NCBI GenBank assembly: GCA_001789205.1
Contig: MFYT01000109.1
Coordinates: 19,803-83,802 of the forward strand
From: Candidatus Raymondbacteria bacterium RIFOXYA2_FULL_49_16
Lineage (GTDB): Bacteria > Fibrobacterota > OXYB2-FULL-49-7 > XYB2-FULL-49-35
DNA: 64,000 nucleotides
Direction of reading: 5' to 3'
This document shows positions 1 through 9,350 of the stretch, piece by piece (the stretch's first letter is position 1; each line of letters opens with the position of its first letter). The notes below the pieces were generated by a model. The model ran no database searches. It was not told the DNA's origin and saw only the letters and a list, made by a program, of their open reading frames with translations. A program made the position numbers and the translations under genes.

Positions 1-1
1 A

Positions 2-682
2 GCGGTGTCAGCCACGTCGGGCTTTTCGGGCGGCACCACCATCGGGACCGTGGCGGACATTTCCAAGCTCGAAGTCATCACCCAGATCGGTGAAGTTGAC
101 TACGCAAAAATCCATCTTGGCCAGCGCGTGCGCATCAGCCTCGAGTCGGACTCCAAGGCGCAGAGCATAGGCACCGTGTCCCTGGTCTCGCTTGCGGCAA
201 AAAAAGAATCGGGCAGCACCATCAGTAATTTCGAAGTGCGCGTTGCCATCGATTCCCTTATCCCCGGCCTTATTCCTGGAGTAAACGTCAATTCTGATTT
301 TATCGCCCTGGAGAAGAAACACGTGCTCGGTGTTCCTTACACCATGGTCGAAAAACAAAAACGCGGCGACAATGATATCTTTTTTGTGCAACGGCCCGCG
401 GGAAGCAAGGTCGCGCTACCACAAGGTTTTGATAAAGGACCTGATCAAGGGCAACAAAAGCCGGGCGGGCGGGCGGGCGGCAGACGCGGCATGGGCGATA
501 AAATGGACAAACGGATGACAAAGGTACGCGAAGAACGTACAGCAGCCATAGCCAAACTCAACCTGGTAAAACAGCGCATCACAATCGGCGAGACCGATTA
601 CAAATATTACGAAGTACTCGATGGACTTGCCGAGGGTGACACTGTTGTCAAAATCATTGGCGGAGAATCTACCGAAAGATAG
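2..682 (+). CDS. MacA/HlyD-family efflux periplasmic adaptor, C-terminal part (5' end outside window)
   Basis: The reading frame is open from the left edge and ends with TAG at 680-682, so the N-terminal membrane anchor and hairpin are missing. What is visible is the end of the barrel-sandwich domain (GTTIGTVADISKLEV), a beta-barrel section with the pattern EVDYAKIHLGQRVRIS, and a C-terminal membrane-proximal section ending DYKYYEVLDGLAEGDTVV. The family links an inner-membrane pump to an outer-membrane channel. A Gly/Arg-rich, repetitive linker lies around 440-500. The next gene, an ABC ATPase, starts 5 bp downstream, followed by two FtsX-like permeases, so this is the adaptor of a MacAB-type exporter. 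The substrate cannot be read from the sequence. Confidence 0.85.
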   Translation, partial: AVSATSGFSGGTTIGTVADISKLEVITQIGEVDYAKIHLGQRVRISLESDSKAQSIGTVSLVSLAAKKESGSTISNFEVRVAIDSLIPGLIPGVNVNSDFIALEKKHVLGVPYTMVEKQKRGDNDIFFVQRPAGSKVALPQGFDKGPDQGQQKPGGRAGGRRGMGDKMDKRMTKVREERTAAIAKLNLVKQRITIGETDYKYYEVLDGLAEGDTVVKIIGGESTER

Positions 683-687
683 GCGCT

Positions 688-1368
688 ATGGACATTGCCA
701 CGGTCCTGGAGACAAAAGACCTCTGCAAATCATACTATCTGGGTAACGATGCAATCCAGGTGCTTTTCGATGTCAACCTTTGCGTCCGCAAGGGAGATTT
801 TTCCGCAATCATGGGTCCATCGGGAAGCGGCAAATCCACCCTGCTCAACATCCTGGGTTGCCTCGACACACCCACATCGGGCGAATATCTCCTGAACGGC
901 CTGCCGGTCAAGACCCTGAGCCAGTCGCGTCTTGCCGATATCCGCAACCGGGAAATCGGTTTTGTCTTCCAGAATTTTAACCTGCTGCCAAAACTCGACG
1001 TATTCAGCAACGTTGAACTGCCGCTCATTTATGGAAATGTGTCCAAAAAGGAACGTCACGCGCTGGTCGAGGAATCGCTCAAAAGCCTGGGGCTCTGGGA
1101 ACGCAGGCACCACAGGCCCAACGAAATATCAGGCGGCCAAAAACAGCGCGCGGCCATTGCGCGCGCTCTGGTCAAAAAACCCTGCATCATTCTTGCGGAT
1201 GAACCCACAGGCAACCTCGATTCCGTTACCACGCACGAGATACTCGAACTGTTCAAGGAATTGAACGCGCGGGGAAACACCATTCTCGTCATAACCCACG
1301 AAAGTGAAGTCGCGGGAACAACAAATAAAGTGTTCCATATCAGGGACGGACGCCTGTATCATGACTGA
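688..1368 (+). CDS. MacB/LolD-type ABC transporter ATP-binding protein
   Basis: This 226-residue cytoplasmic ATPase has a complete set of motifs: Walker A GPSGSGKS at residues 43-50, a Q-loop at VFQNFNLL (93-100), the signature ISGGQ (147-151), Walker B CIILADE (166-172) and the H-loop at His204. Length and motif order match LolD/MacB-N ATPases, which drive mechanotransmission-type exporters. It starts at ATG 688, five bases after the adaptor stop, and its TGA overlaps the ATG of the following permease by 8 bp, which suggests translational coupling. It is expected to energise the two permeases encoded next. Confidence 0.93.
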   Translation: MDIATVLETKDLCKSYYLGNDAIQVLFDVNLCVRKGDFSAIMGPSGSGKSTLLNILGCLDTPTSGEYLLNGLPVKTLSQSRLADIRNREIGFVFQNFNLLPKLDVFSNVELPLIYGNVSKKERHALVEESLKSLGLWERRHHRPNEISGGQKQRAAIARALVKKPCIILADEPTGNLDSVTTHEILELFKELNARGNTILVITHESEVAGTTNKVFHIRDGRLYHD

Positions 1369-2596
1369 CGTGCGAGCGCGTCTCGTAAATTTATTTTTCG
1401 TCAACGGCCAGCTCTGCCTTATAGAAGTGTTCAGTAACAAGCTCCGCTCCTTCATCAGTTCATTCGGCATCTTCCTGGGCGTGGCGTCGCTGCTTATTCT
1501 GCTCTCTTTTATGCACGCTCTGCGAAAAAACGTCACCGACAGCATTGTGGCCATGGGCGGGCTCGATATTATAACCATTACCAAACTCGCGCCTGAGACA
1601 AACGCGGAGGCGCTCGCGTTCAGGCGCTCGCCGGGCCTCAAACTCACCCAGGCAGAGGCATTGCAGCGGGAGATACCAGAGATCACCATGGTACTGCCCG
1701 AGGCGTCATCGGGCCATGCCGAGCTTTCAGTACCAGGCAAGGAAGCCCGTGCCAACCCTGTTGCCGTGAGTCTTCCCTACTCGGACGTGTTCAATTACCA
1801 GATCGGATCGGGCCGCGCGTTTGTCCAGGACGATTTTGATCAGGCGGCAAAGGTATGCGTCATAGGCAGCCGCATACAAGAGAGACTCTTTCCCGGCGTA
1901 CCGAACCCGGTGGGCAAATCCCTGCTATTCAACGGCATGTCGTTCAAGGTCGTCGGCCTTATTTACACCGAAGACCGGTGGGACTGGCGCTCGCGTACCA
2001 TGCTCTATCCCTACCCAACATACGAGCGGTATGTGGGAGGCCAGGACAATGTATTGGGCAGCATCAAAATAAAAGTAAAAACAATCAGCCGTTTGGCCCA
2101 AACAAAGGCGGAAATGACCTCACGGCTCATTAGCATGCACCGCGGTGTCGAGGACTTTGATGTTGTGCTCAACGAGGACAAAATCAAGGAAATGGAGGAC
2201 ACGCAGCGCGCGCTGAATATCCTTATCGTGGTGATCGCTGTGCTCTCACTTTTCATCGGCGGGATAAGCATTATGAACATCATGTTCGCCACCATTGGCG
2301 ACCGCGTACGCGAGATCGGCCTGCGCAAAGCGCTCGGTGCTCACAAAAGCGATCTCTTTGTCCAATTCCTCATCGAATCCGTTCTACTGTGCTTTGTGGG
2401 TGCAATGCCGGGCATGGTGTTCGGGTCAATTCCCACCTTTTTGCCCACGGAACTGCTCCCCATGACTCCTACCCTCGCCGCGGCCGATTACCTGCTCAGC
2501 ATCGGGTTCACCATCTTTGTCGGTATTGGCGCTGGCGTGTTTCCCGCGTGGAAGGCCGCCAACATGCGGCCCATAGAGGCGCTCCAATATGCCTAA
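1361..2596 (+). CDS. MacB-like ABC transporter permease (FtsX domain), first of two
   Basis: A 411-residue permease. I place the start at ATG 1361, overlapping the ATPase stop, rather than the upstream in-frame codon at 1304, which would lie deep inside the ATPase gene. One N-terminal membrane helix (FGIFLGVASLLILL) is followed by a large periplasmic MacB_PCD region and a C-terminal FtsX unit with three helices and the cytoplasmic coupling sequence VREIGLRKALGA. This is the mechanotransmission topology of MacB and LolC/E. It overlaps the next permease by 8 bp, so the two probably form a heterodimer. Confidence 0.9.
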   Translation: MTDVRARLVNLFFVNGQLCLIEVFSNKLRSFISSFGIFLGVASLLILLSFMHALRKNVTDSIVAMGGLDIITITKLAPETNAEALAFRRSPGLKLTQAEALQREIPEITMVLPEASSGHAELSVPGKEARANPVAVSLPYSDVFNYQIGSGRAFVQDDFDQAAKVCVIGSRIQERLFPGVPNPVGKSLLFNGMSFKVVGLIYTEDRWDWRSRTMLYPYPTYERYVGGQDNVLGSIKIKVKTISRLAQTKAEMTSRLISMHRGVEDFDVVLNEDKIKEMEDTQRALNILIVVIAVLSLFIGGISIMNIMFATIGDRVREIGLRKALGAHKSDLFVQFLIESVLLCFVGAMPGMVFGSIPTFLPTELLPMTPTLAAADYLLSIGFTIFVGIGAGVFPAWKAANMRPIEALQYA

Positions 2597-3896
2597 GACA
2601 CGGATGGCGCGCTACGCGGCGGCAGCGCTTACCTTTGCCCGATGGAGCTATGTTGGCGTGCATACGGGCTTCATTGAAATGCGTTCCCATGTGCTCCGGT
2701 CAATCCTTTCCGCCATAGGCATTCTCTTCGGCGTTTTCGTCATGGTCGCCATGCTCTCTCTCATTGGCGGACTCAACACCTTCCTGAACAAACGCATGGG
2801 TGAATGGATGGGTTCGGTTTTTATTGAAAAGATCAATGAGCCCCCAAAGGAAAAGCTGGCCGAATTCAGCCGATCGCGCGGTCTCACCTTCAGCGACGGC
2901 ATTTTCCTGCAGGATAGCGTTCCCTCAGTGCGCACCGTATACAAATCCATTGAAAGGTTCGACCAATTGTTGACCATTGGAGGCCAAACACGCGCGCACT
3001 TCATGGGCGTCGATTCCCAGACTCTGGCAAAACAATTCACCATGGATATTGAACTTGATATCAAAGAAGGCCGCATGCTCGATGCGTCGGATTTTTCCGA
3101 CGGCAGCCTGGTCTGCATGGTTTCGTCGTTTATCGCTGAGGATATTACGCGAAAATTGGAAACCAGCGGAAAGACCGCTGGTGATATCATCGGCAGCAGT
3201 ATTTATTTTAAAAACCAGCGTTTCAGAATTATAGGGGTCTTTGGTCCCAAAAAGGCGGATGTGAAACGGTGGTGGATGCGGAACAACGTGTATGTTCCCC
3301 TGGTGGCCATGCAGAAATATGTGTCGGGCTACAATCCCGATCCGGGCCACCTCTGGCTGCAGGTGGACGATCCTCTGCTTATGGACAAGCAGCTCGACGA
3401 TGTGGTTTCGAACCTCATTGCCCGGCACCGCGGCGTCGAAGACTTTGAATACCGCAAACCCGACAACCTGAAGGAATTTATCAGCATGATGGGCAACGTG
3501 AGCCTCATCATGGGCATCATTGCCGCGATTTCATTGCTTGCCGGCGGCTTGGGCATAATGAACGTGATGCTCTCGAGCATTTCAGAGCGCATCAGGGAAA
3601 TTGGCATCAGAAAGGCATTGGGCGCAAGCACCGTGCAGATTTTCGTCCAGTTTATAGCTGAAACCAGTACTCTCTGCTTTATCGGCGGAACAATCGGTGC
3701 GCTTTTTGGCTGCGTTCCCATGCTGATAGGCGACGCCATTGAGAAAGCGACCGGCGGGGTCATAAATCCCACGCTCCTGCCCCAATACATCCTGGCCATG
3801 GTGGTGGTGATCGCCTCCATGGGCGTGATCTTTGGCCTCTACCCCGCGGTCAAAGCCTCACGCATGAATCCCATCGATGCCCTGAGATACGAATAA
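2589..3896 (+). CDS. MacB-like ABC transporter permease (FtsX domain), second of two
   Basis: A 435-residue permease with the same plan as its neighbour: N-terminal helix (ILFGVFVMVAMLSLIGG), periplasmic region of about 220 residues, and a C-terminal FtsX unit with IREIGIRKALGAS. The paired permease genes look like an ancient duplication and probably form the two halves of the membrane unit. This is the last gene of the adaptor-ATPase-permease-permease operon. A 143-bp gap follows, holding the promoter of the next gene. Confidence 0.9.
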   Translation: MPKTRMARYAAAALTFARWSYVGVHTGFIEMRSHVLRSILSAIGILFGVFVMVAMLSLIGGLNTFLNKRMGEWMGSVFIEKINEPPKEKLAEFSRSRGLTFSDGIFLQDSVPSVRTVYKSIERFDQLLTIGGQTRAHFMGVDSQTLAKQFTMDIELDIKEGRMLDASDFSDGSLVCMVSSFIAEDITRKLETSGKTAGDIIGSSIYFKNQRFRIIGVFGPKKADVKRWWMRNNVYVPLVAMQKYVSGYNPDPGHLWLQVDDPLLMDKQLDDVVSNLIARHRGVEDFEYRKPDNLKEFISMMGNVSLIMGIIAAISLLAGGLGIMNVMLSSISERIREIGIRKALGASTVQIFVQFIAETSTLCFIGGTIGALFGCVPMLIGDAIEKATGGVINPTLLPQYILAMVVVIASMGVIFGLYPAVKASRMNPIDALRYE

Positions 3897-3971
3897 TCCC
3901 TGCTGAGATTGCGGGTTCTGCGGCGATTAACGCGGGTTCCCAAAACATCCGGGAATCTAAAATCTTCCTTA

Positions 3972-4000
3972 TTGACTTCAAACCTTCACTGAGATATATT
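3972..4000 (+). promoter_or_regulatory. sigma70-type promoter for the SGNH hydrolase gene
   Basis: TTGACT at 3972-3977 and TATATT at 3995-4000 are separated by 17 bases. They lie 40 bases before ATG 4040, which has a strong G-rich ribosome site (AGGGGGG at 4029-4035). Confidence 0.6.
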
Positions 4001-4039
4001 ACTAAAGAATACAGGCATAACAAAACAAAGGGGGGAAAC

Positions 4040-6124
4040 ATGGTTTTTTTCAAGAAGCGATTTATCGTCATTGTATGCCTTTTTAGTCTCATTGGGTCAA
4101 CCATAGCCTATACCATTCCCGTCATCGACGCTCAGCTTAAAGCCAACCTTCGCAGCATTAAGAAGCGCGGCGGGCTGATCGGACGCATTGTCGGCAAAAT
4201 GGGCCAGTGGGGCGACTCCATAACAAACTCAATGGCATACCTGGGAAGCCTGGCAGGGTATGGATGCAGCGGGAATACAACGTGCGAAACCTACCAGCCA
4301 ATTCTTATCTGGATGAAGGCCTGCGAGACCTCACCGGGCAGCGGCATTGTCGGCGGCGGATGCAGTTCTCCCCTTGCCGAAAAAGGCGGCGGTCACTGCT
4401 GTGAATCAGGATGGACAATCGAATCAGGTCTCAATGTAATAGCCCGTGTTATAGAGCAGGACAATCCATCCTGGTCTCTTACTATGTACGGCACCAACGA
4501 TATAAACGGCAACAACTGGGACGACGCCCGGGGTGAAACATACAAGCGCCGCCTTAAATATTTCCTCCTGGCAAGCGCTGAAGCGGGCATTCCGCCCGCC
4601 GTAAGCACCATTCCTCCGCGCATGGATGGCTGCAATGTTTCAAACGACTATACGCCAAGCGTCACCATCTGTAATAATAAAATTACCGCGGCGGCAAATG
4701 AGTTGAAAATTCCCCTGGTTGATTTTCATTATGCGTGCGTGGAACACCACCCGTCCGACTGGTGCGGCGGTACTACCGGCACACTGGGCGATGACGGCGT
4801 GCATCCCTCCTGGCACAGCAATACCACGAATTTCGATCCCCCGGCCATTTATAACGATGGATACGCCATACGGGGCAAGCTGACCCTCGATTATGCCCAA
4901 AGACTCAAGGCGATTGTGTTCGATAATAATGCGCCGGACGGTCTGGATCTTCCCATTATCGACGTTTCTTCATCCACACATCTTTGGGGTCAATACACGA
5001 ACAACAGTTCTGTCAGCTTTTCCTGGACACTCGATGGCGGTTCAACGCCAACGGGCTACAGCTACGTATTTGACCAGGTCGACACAACAATGCCCGACCA
5101 AACCAGCGAGGGAACAGGCGTCTCCGCGACAGAGACAGCGACATCATCCGGCGATTGGTATTTCCACATCCGCGCTAACAGCGCACTCGGTTGGGGCCCG
5201 GTGACCCATTACCTTGTCAGGATCCTGCCTGCTGACCAGATGGTCCTGCAGGAAGGCATGAACGGTTATTCCGGTACAGCGGATGCGTCAATTTATGGTG
5301 AAACCAGCCATGGTTCCGACGCCATTATGCGGAAATACAATAGCGGCGGGTCTGGAGACCGTCAGCTCTACAGGTTCAGTCTTGCACCGGCTGTAGGCCT
5401 TGCAGTAACAGGCGCGCAGCTGCAGATCTTTACCGACAGTCCTGCAAACGGCGATTCGGTTGCGCTCTACAAACTGACCGCAAGCTGGGGAGAGGGTTAC
5501 AGCGTATGGAACCAGCAGAAAGGCGTGAGTTGGACTTACCGTTTTGCCGATAGCACGCAGGCATGGACAACTGCCGGCGGCGATTTTGAGCATTCACCCA
5601 TAGGCGCAACCGCGCTGCCAACAGACAGACAACCGACGTGGGTTTCATTCGACATAACCTCGACCGTCCAGGGCTGGCTCGCCGATACATCAACGAACCA
5701 CGGCGTAATCATAATCGGATACGGAGCATGGTTGTCAACTAGTTTTTTCTCGCGGGAGTTTCCTCTCAAGAGCCTGCGTCCCAAGCTGCTGCTCACCCAT
5801 ACCGGCAGCGGCGTCCAAGAGAACATGGCAATGGCGCAGGGTATCGCCCTTGGCCAGCCCTATCCTAATCCGGGCAATCCAGGCGTGGTCATTCCGGTTA
5901 CTCTTGCGCCCTCAGCGCGAGTCCAGGTCTCTGTGTATTCAGTGAAAGGCGAACTGCTTAAGAAGGTCTCACTCGCAAACACAAGCGCTTCTCCCCGTCG
6001 CGAAATACTGCGCTGGGACGCAATTGACATGACAGGCAGCAAGGTCTCCTCGGGCCTGTATCTGGCCCGGATGAAAACGGATGACGGCACGGTGGTGATA
6101 AAAAGATTCGTGATCACGCAATAA
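4040..6124 (+). CDS. Secreted SGNH/GDSL-type hydrolase with DNRLRE-like module and C-terminal sorting domain
   Basis: A 694-residue exported protein. A signal peptide (residues 1 to about 24) precedes an SGNH esterase domain with block I Gly-Asp-Ser at 58-60 (catalytic Ser60), block III GTND at 151-154 and block V DGVHPS with Asp252 and His255. A fibronectin-III-like stretch follows at about 315-405, then a DNRLRE-type beta-sandwich at about 410-590 (LQEGMNGYSGTADASIYG) and a FlgD-like sorting domain at about 600-694 containing QPYPNPGNP and SSGLYLARM. Such enzymes deacetylate or de-esterify polysaccharides; the substrate is unknown. Numerous Cys and Gly residues at 75-125 form an unusual insertion. 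It overlaps the GH20 gene by one base. Confidence 0.85.
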   Translation: MVFFKKRFIVIVCLFSLIGSTIAYTIPVIDAQLKANLRSIKKRGGLIGRIVGKMGQWGDSITNSMAYLGSLAGYGCSGNTTCETYQPILIWMKACETSPGSGIVGGGCSSPLAEKGGGHCCESGWTIESGLNVIARVIEQDNPSWSLTMYGTNDINGNNWDDARGETYKRRLKYFLLASAEAGIPPAVSTIPPRMDGCNVSNDYTPSVTICNNKITAAANELKIPLVDFHYACVEHHPSDWCGGTTGTLGDDGVHPSWHSNTTNFDPPAIYNDGYAIRGKLTLDYAQRLKAIVFDNNAPDGLDLPIIDVSSSTHLWGQYTNNSSVSFSWTLDGGSTPTGYSYVFDQVDTTMPDQTSEGTGVSATETATSSGDWYFHIRANSALGWGPVTHYLVRILPADQMVLQEGMNGYSGTADASIYGETSHGSDAIMRKYNSGGSGDRQLYRFSLAPAVGLAVTGAQLQIFTDSPANGDSVALYKLTASWGEGYSVWNQQKGVSWTYRFADSTQAWTTAGGDFEHSPIGATALPTDRQPTWVSFDITSTVQGWLADTSTNHGVIIIGYGAWLSTSFFSREFPLKSLRPKLLLTHTGSGVQENMAMAQGIALGQPYPNPGNPGVVIPVTLAPSARVQVSVYSVKGELLKKVSLANTSASPRREILRWDAIDMTGSKVSSGLYLARMKTDDGTVVIKRFVITQ

Positions 6125-7773
6125 TGAAAGAAAAAAACCAAATATCCGGCCACGGACTCGGTATCATGAAATATGCAATCATGATACTGGGATTCATGAC
6201 TTTAGGATCAGCGGAAAAGGTAGGTCTCATAGACCGCATTCATCTGGTCCCGCAGCCGCAAAAAATCGTCTACGCGATAAAAAACATCGCTTTTCCAACT
6301 CGTATATCTATTATCGGTATCGATTCTTCGGTTGCGGGACAGAAGGCCCTGGCGCAGACACTTGCGGGAATCCTTGGCAGAATGGAAGGGATAGTATACG
6401 CGTTTCAAAATGCCTATCCATATACAATCACCTTTAAGAAGGAAAAATCCATAAAACATTTGGAAGGATATTCGCTGGTTTCCGAAGAAAACGGGATCGC
6501 GATCCGGTACAGCACGGACGCAGGGGCTTATTACGCTGCCCAAACCCTTTATCAGCTCCTGGCATATTCCTATTCCGGCGTAAATGTTCTTGCCTTCAAC
6601 CAGGAACCCGCTGAAGAAGGCGCGCCAACAAAGAAATATTTTCCTTTGCTGACCATCGAAGACTCGCCAGCCTACGCTGTCCGCTCGGTCATGATCGACA
6701 TGGGTCGCGCGCCCTTTTCCATTCCCCTGATAAAACGTGTTATACGGATAATGGCGCACCTGAAGCTCAACACCCTGCACCTTCATTTATTCGACGACCA
6801 ACTCATGGGTTTTAAATTCAAAAATCTTCCTCTCGGCTCTGAAAACCCCGCAGCCATTACCGCGGGACAACTCAAGGAAATCGTTTCTTATGCCCGCTCA
6901 TACCACGTTTCGGTCATGCCGGAGATTGAATCTTGGGGACATGTAGCGAGCATTATCTATCACTATCCCAAACTTCTCGGAGCGCCGGGCATGTACGGCG
7001 GTTCGTCATTTGCCATTGGCGAAAAGACCTTTGATCTGCTTGGAAAAATCTATGACGAGATAATCCCTTGCCTTGAGGAAACGACCGCAATCCATGTTGG
7101 ACTTGATGAGGCGGTCTGGACCCTTGCTCCTGGTGAGGAGAACAAAGGGCTTACGCCAACCGTCATGGTGAAACGTATCTACGACATTCTCATGACCCTG
7201 GGCGCAAAACATAAGAAACAGATTATTATGCACCTGTGGGCGGACCATGGCGGCAGGCCTTTGCCAAAAGAGATAGGAAAGAAAGTGGTCATTGAGCCGT
7301 GGAAATACCGCCAGACCGATGAGCCGAAAATAATCGCCGCATTGCAACAATACGGCGGCAAGGACAAAACGCCGCTCATGATGGGAGCCGGCGCAAGTTC
7401 GGTCCACTACAATGGTACGTACGAGGCCACGCGCTTTTGGTGCCGCGAAGGACTCAAATATCCGAACGTATTGGGAGTCACGATCTGCATATGGGAGACC
7501 AATGATATTGCGGGAAAACTTATAACCATGTACGGAGGCGCCTGCGCCGCGTGGTCGCCGAACACCCTTGAGCGCACAGACGATGATCCTATTGGAGAGA
7601 GAGCGCGAAACATGGCGGACCGGGAGATGCGCAAGTGGCAGATCATTTTCCCTGACGCGAACCCTGACCAAATCAACGCTGATCGGGGGCCTGAGGCGTA
7701 CCAAGGCAGATATGTTTGGCCACCTCGCGCAGGTGTTCCTGTGGCGCCTACCGCGCTGCCAACGCCCCAATAG
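6124..7773 (+). CDS. Glycoside hydrolase family 20 beta-N-acetylhexosaminidase, exported
   Basis: A 549-residue protein. The N-terminal GH20b-like domain (LVPQPQKIVY; YSLVSEENGIAI; GAYYAAQTL) leads into the TIM barrel beginning RSVMIDMGRAPFS and LNTLHLHLFDD. The catalytic Asp-Glu pair is Asp328-Glu329 in HVGLDEAVW; the usual HxGGDE motif appears here as HVGLDE. The family removes terminal beta-linked GlcNAc or GalNAc. A hydrophobic segment, MKYAIMILGFMTLGSA, starts at internal ATG 6166, so translation may begin there; ATG 6124 shares a base with the upstream stop. It is probably co-transcribed with the SGNH hydrolase, giving a deacylating plus exo-hexosaminidase pair for chitin- or glycan-like material. 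Confidence 0.88.
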   Translation: MKEKNQISGHGLGIMKYAIMILGFMTLGSAEKVGLIDRIHLVPQPQKIVYAIKNIAFPTRISIIGIDSSVAGQKALAQTLAGILGRMEGIVYAFQNAYPYTITFKKEKSIKHLEGYSLVSEENGIAIRYSTDAGAYYAAQTLYQLLAYSYSGVNVLAFNQEPAEEGAPTKKYFPLLTIEDSPAYAVRSVMIDMGRAPFSIPLIKRVIRIMAHLKLNTLHLHLFDDQLMGFKFKNLPLGSENPAAITAGQLKEIVSYARSYHVSVMPEIESWGHVASIIYHYPKLLGAPGMYGGSSFAIGEKTFDLLGKIYDEIIPCLEETTAIHVGLDEAVWTLAPGEENKGLTPTVMVKRIYDILMTLGAKHKKQIIMHLWADHGGRPLPKEIGKKVVIEPWKYRQTDEPKIIAALQQYGGKDKTPLMMGAGASSVHYNGTYEATRFWCREGLKYPNVLGVTICIWETNDIAGKLITMYGGACAAWSPNTLERTDDDPIGERARNMADREMRKWQIIFPDANPDQINADRGPEAYQGRYVWPPRAGVPVAPTALPTPQ

Positions 7774-7780
7774 ATCCACC

Positions 7781-8023
7781 TTACTTGAGCAGAATGATCC
7801 TTCTGCTCTGTTCAACGCCGCAGCACTGAAACTGGCAGATATATAGTCCGGATGCAACTCTTGCGCCATTCTGATCCACGCCATACCAGGTAACCGTATG
7901 TTGTCCTGAACGGAGCGGCTTATCGACGAGGGGCTGGATCAACTTGCCTTGGATATTGTAGATGGATATTATAACAGCTCGAAAGACCTTTTTATTGTCA
8001 ACATAGAGCAGTTGAGCGGAAAT
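7781..8023 (-). pseudogene. Orphan C-terminal sorting domain (FlgD-like) remnant
   Basis: Between the GH20 and lipocalin genes the minus strand reads as 80 codons without a start, ending in TAA at 7781-7783. The translation includes VIISIYNIQGKLIQPL, SGQHTVTWYGVDQNG and VASGLYICQF, followed by a basic tail RRIILLK. This is the tail domain that sends cargo to the surface, related to the end of the protein at 4040-6124. An in-frame TAA at 8024-8026 cuts it from anything upstream, and the lipocalin gene begins at 8046 in another frame. It looks like the 3' end of a lost secreted-protein gene. Confidence 0.7.
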
Positions 8024-8045
8024 TTATCCCCTGCCAATGTTATAA

Positions 8046-8570
8046 TTATTCCCCGGAAGAATTTTGCGGGGTAAAGTACAAGTTCTCCGTGGCAAACCCC
8101 AGATTTTTCGCCTTTTCGATCAGCGCTGTCCTTATACTCTCTTCAAGTACCGGGGTTCGTGACAGTATCCAGAGATAGTTTTTTGAACTCGCAACCATTG
8201 CGTAGGTGTAGCGCTCGTCAAGCTCAACAATTACATAATCGCCATAAAAGGGGCCAAAAAATGAAACACGAAAATATCCCTCTCCCGCTGCTCCGGCAAC
8301 AACCGCTTTGCCCACGGCTGTTTTGATTTTCCCGTCCTTGATCCCTTTGTTCACGACCTTAACCAACCCATTTTCCATGAGCGAATAGTACGCTGTCACG
8401 CTGACCAGGCCATTTTCAAAAGAGGCGGGAAGCCGCGCTATCTCATACCATGTTCCCAGATACCGGTTTAGGTCAAACGAGGTTATCGGCTGGAATTCCG
8501 GTGTCTTCTGTCTGCACGACATGCATATGAAAGGCAGAAAAACTAAACACAAGAGGCGGCACATTCGCAT
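8046..8570 (-). CDS. Blc-like bacterial lipocalin (lipoprotein)
   Basis: A 174-residue protein with a lipoprotein signal peptide (cleavage before Cys19 in CMSC) and the lipocalin signature YLGTWYEIARLPASFE, close in length to Blc. The barrel strand YVIVELDERYTYAMVAS and the terminal ILSRTPVLEES region also fit. Bacterial lipocalins bind fatty acids or lysophospholipids at the outer membrane. It follows the LOG-family gene with a 6-bp gap, as last gene of the minus-strand sugar-nucleotide cluster. ATG 8564 is an alternative start. Confidence 0.9.
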   Translation of the reverse strand: MRMCRLLCLVFLPFICMSCRQKTPEFQPITSFDLNRYLGTWYEIARLPASFENGLVSVTAYYSLMENGLVKVVNKGIKDGKIKTAVGKAVVAGAAGEGYFRVSFFGPFYGDYVIVELDERYTYAMVASSKNYLWILSRTPVLEESIRTALIEKAKNLGFATENLYFTPQNSSGE

Positions 8571-8576
8571 AATCGC

Positions 8577-9350
8577 TTACAGGTAATGCTTTGAGATCCG
8601 TGTGGTAACATATGCGAATGCTTCATCAACGCTATCTGTGACCAAAAATAAGTCAAGATCTTCTTTGCTGATAACGCCATAGTGCACAAGCGCCTTAAAA
8701 TTAAAAATCTCCTCCCAGAATGTCTTGCCAAAGAGCACTATGGGGACCCGTTTGTTCAGTTTCCTGGTCTGGATCAGGGTGAGTAGTTCGAATATCTCGT
8801 CAAATGTGCCAAAACCGCCGGGGAACGCTATAAGCGCCTTGGCAAAATAGAGAAACCAGAATTTGCGGATAAAAAAGTAGTGGAACTCAAAGCTCAAGCC
8901 AGGCGTGACATTGGGGTTAGGATGCTGCTCAAAAGGCAGGCTGATATTGAGCCCTATGGATTTTCCCTTGCCAAGCGTAGCGCCACGATTGGCCGCGCCC
9001 ATCATGCCCGGTCCGCCGCCGGTGCAGATGGCAAAACGCTTCGCAGGGTCCTCGATCCGATTCGACCACTGGGCTATCTTCTTCGCGAGCAACACGCACT
9101 TCTCATTCGCCTCGGCAATAACCATGCCTTTTTCCCGCTTTTCACCGGGTAACAGCTTTTTCTTCGAATACTGGGCCCTGGGAAGGGAGCGCGCTGATCC
9201 AAAAAAAACAATCGTATTGTTTACGAAATGGTCTTTGAAGCGCTCAGCAGGCTCCATGAACTCGGACAAGATCCGGAGCATGCGTCCGGCATGACCATGG
9301 AGGAATTCCTGGTTGTCGTAGGCCTTAACAGGAGGTTTTATTTTTTTCAT
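8577..9350 (-). CDS. LOG-family Rossmann protein (TIGR00730-like nucleoside monophosphate phosphoribohydrolase)
   Basis: 257 residues. The diagnostic motifs are GGGPGMMGAANRGA and PGGFGTFDEIFE (PGGxGTxxE), which in the LOG family bind and cleave AMP or cytokinin ribotides into base and ribose 5-phosphate. It is longer than short LOG proteins by about 60 N-terminal residues. The gene overlaps the end of the epimerase gene by 26 bp. Its role here is unclear; nucleotide salvage is the conservative reading. Confidence 0.85.
   Translation of the reverse strand: MKKIKPPVKAYDNQEFLHGHAGRMLRILSEFMEPAERFKDHFVNNTIVFFGSARSLPRAQYSKKKLLPGEKREKGMVIAEANEKCVLLAKKIAQWSNRIEDPAKRFAICTGGGPGMMGAANRGATLGKGKSIGLNISLPFEQHPNPNVTPGLSFEFHYFFIRKFWFLYFAKALIAFPGGFGTFDEIFELLTLIQTRKLNKRVPIVLFGKTFWEEIFNFKALVHYGVISKEDLDLFLVTDSVDEAFAYVTTRISKHYL

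Noticed and set aside
1129..1755. 208-codon minus-strand ORF
   Set aside because: Antisense to the ATPase and permease with no family resemblance; a consequence of the GC-rich third codon position.
7006..7884. 292-codon minus-strand ORF across the GH20 gene
   Set aside because: It is antisense to a well-supported glycoside hydrolase, has Arg/Cys-rich composition without a domain, and is in a different frame from the sorting-domain relic.
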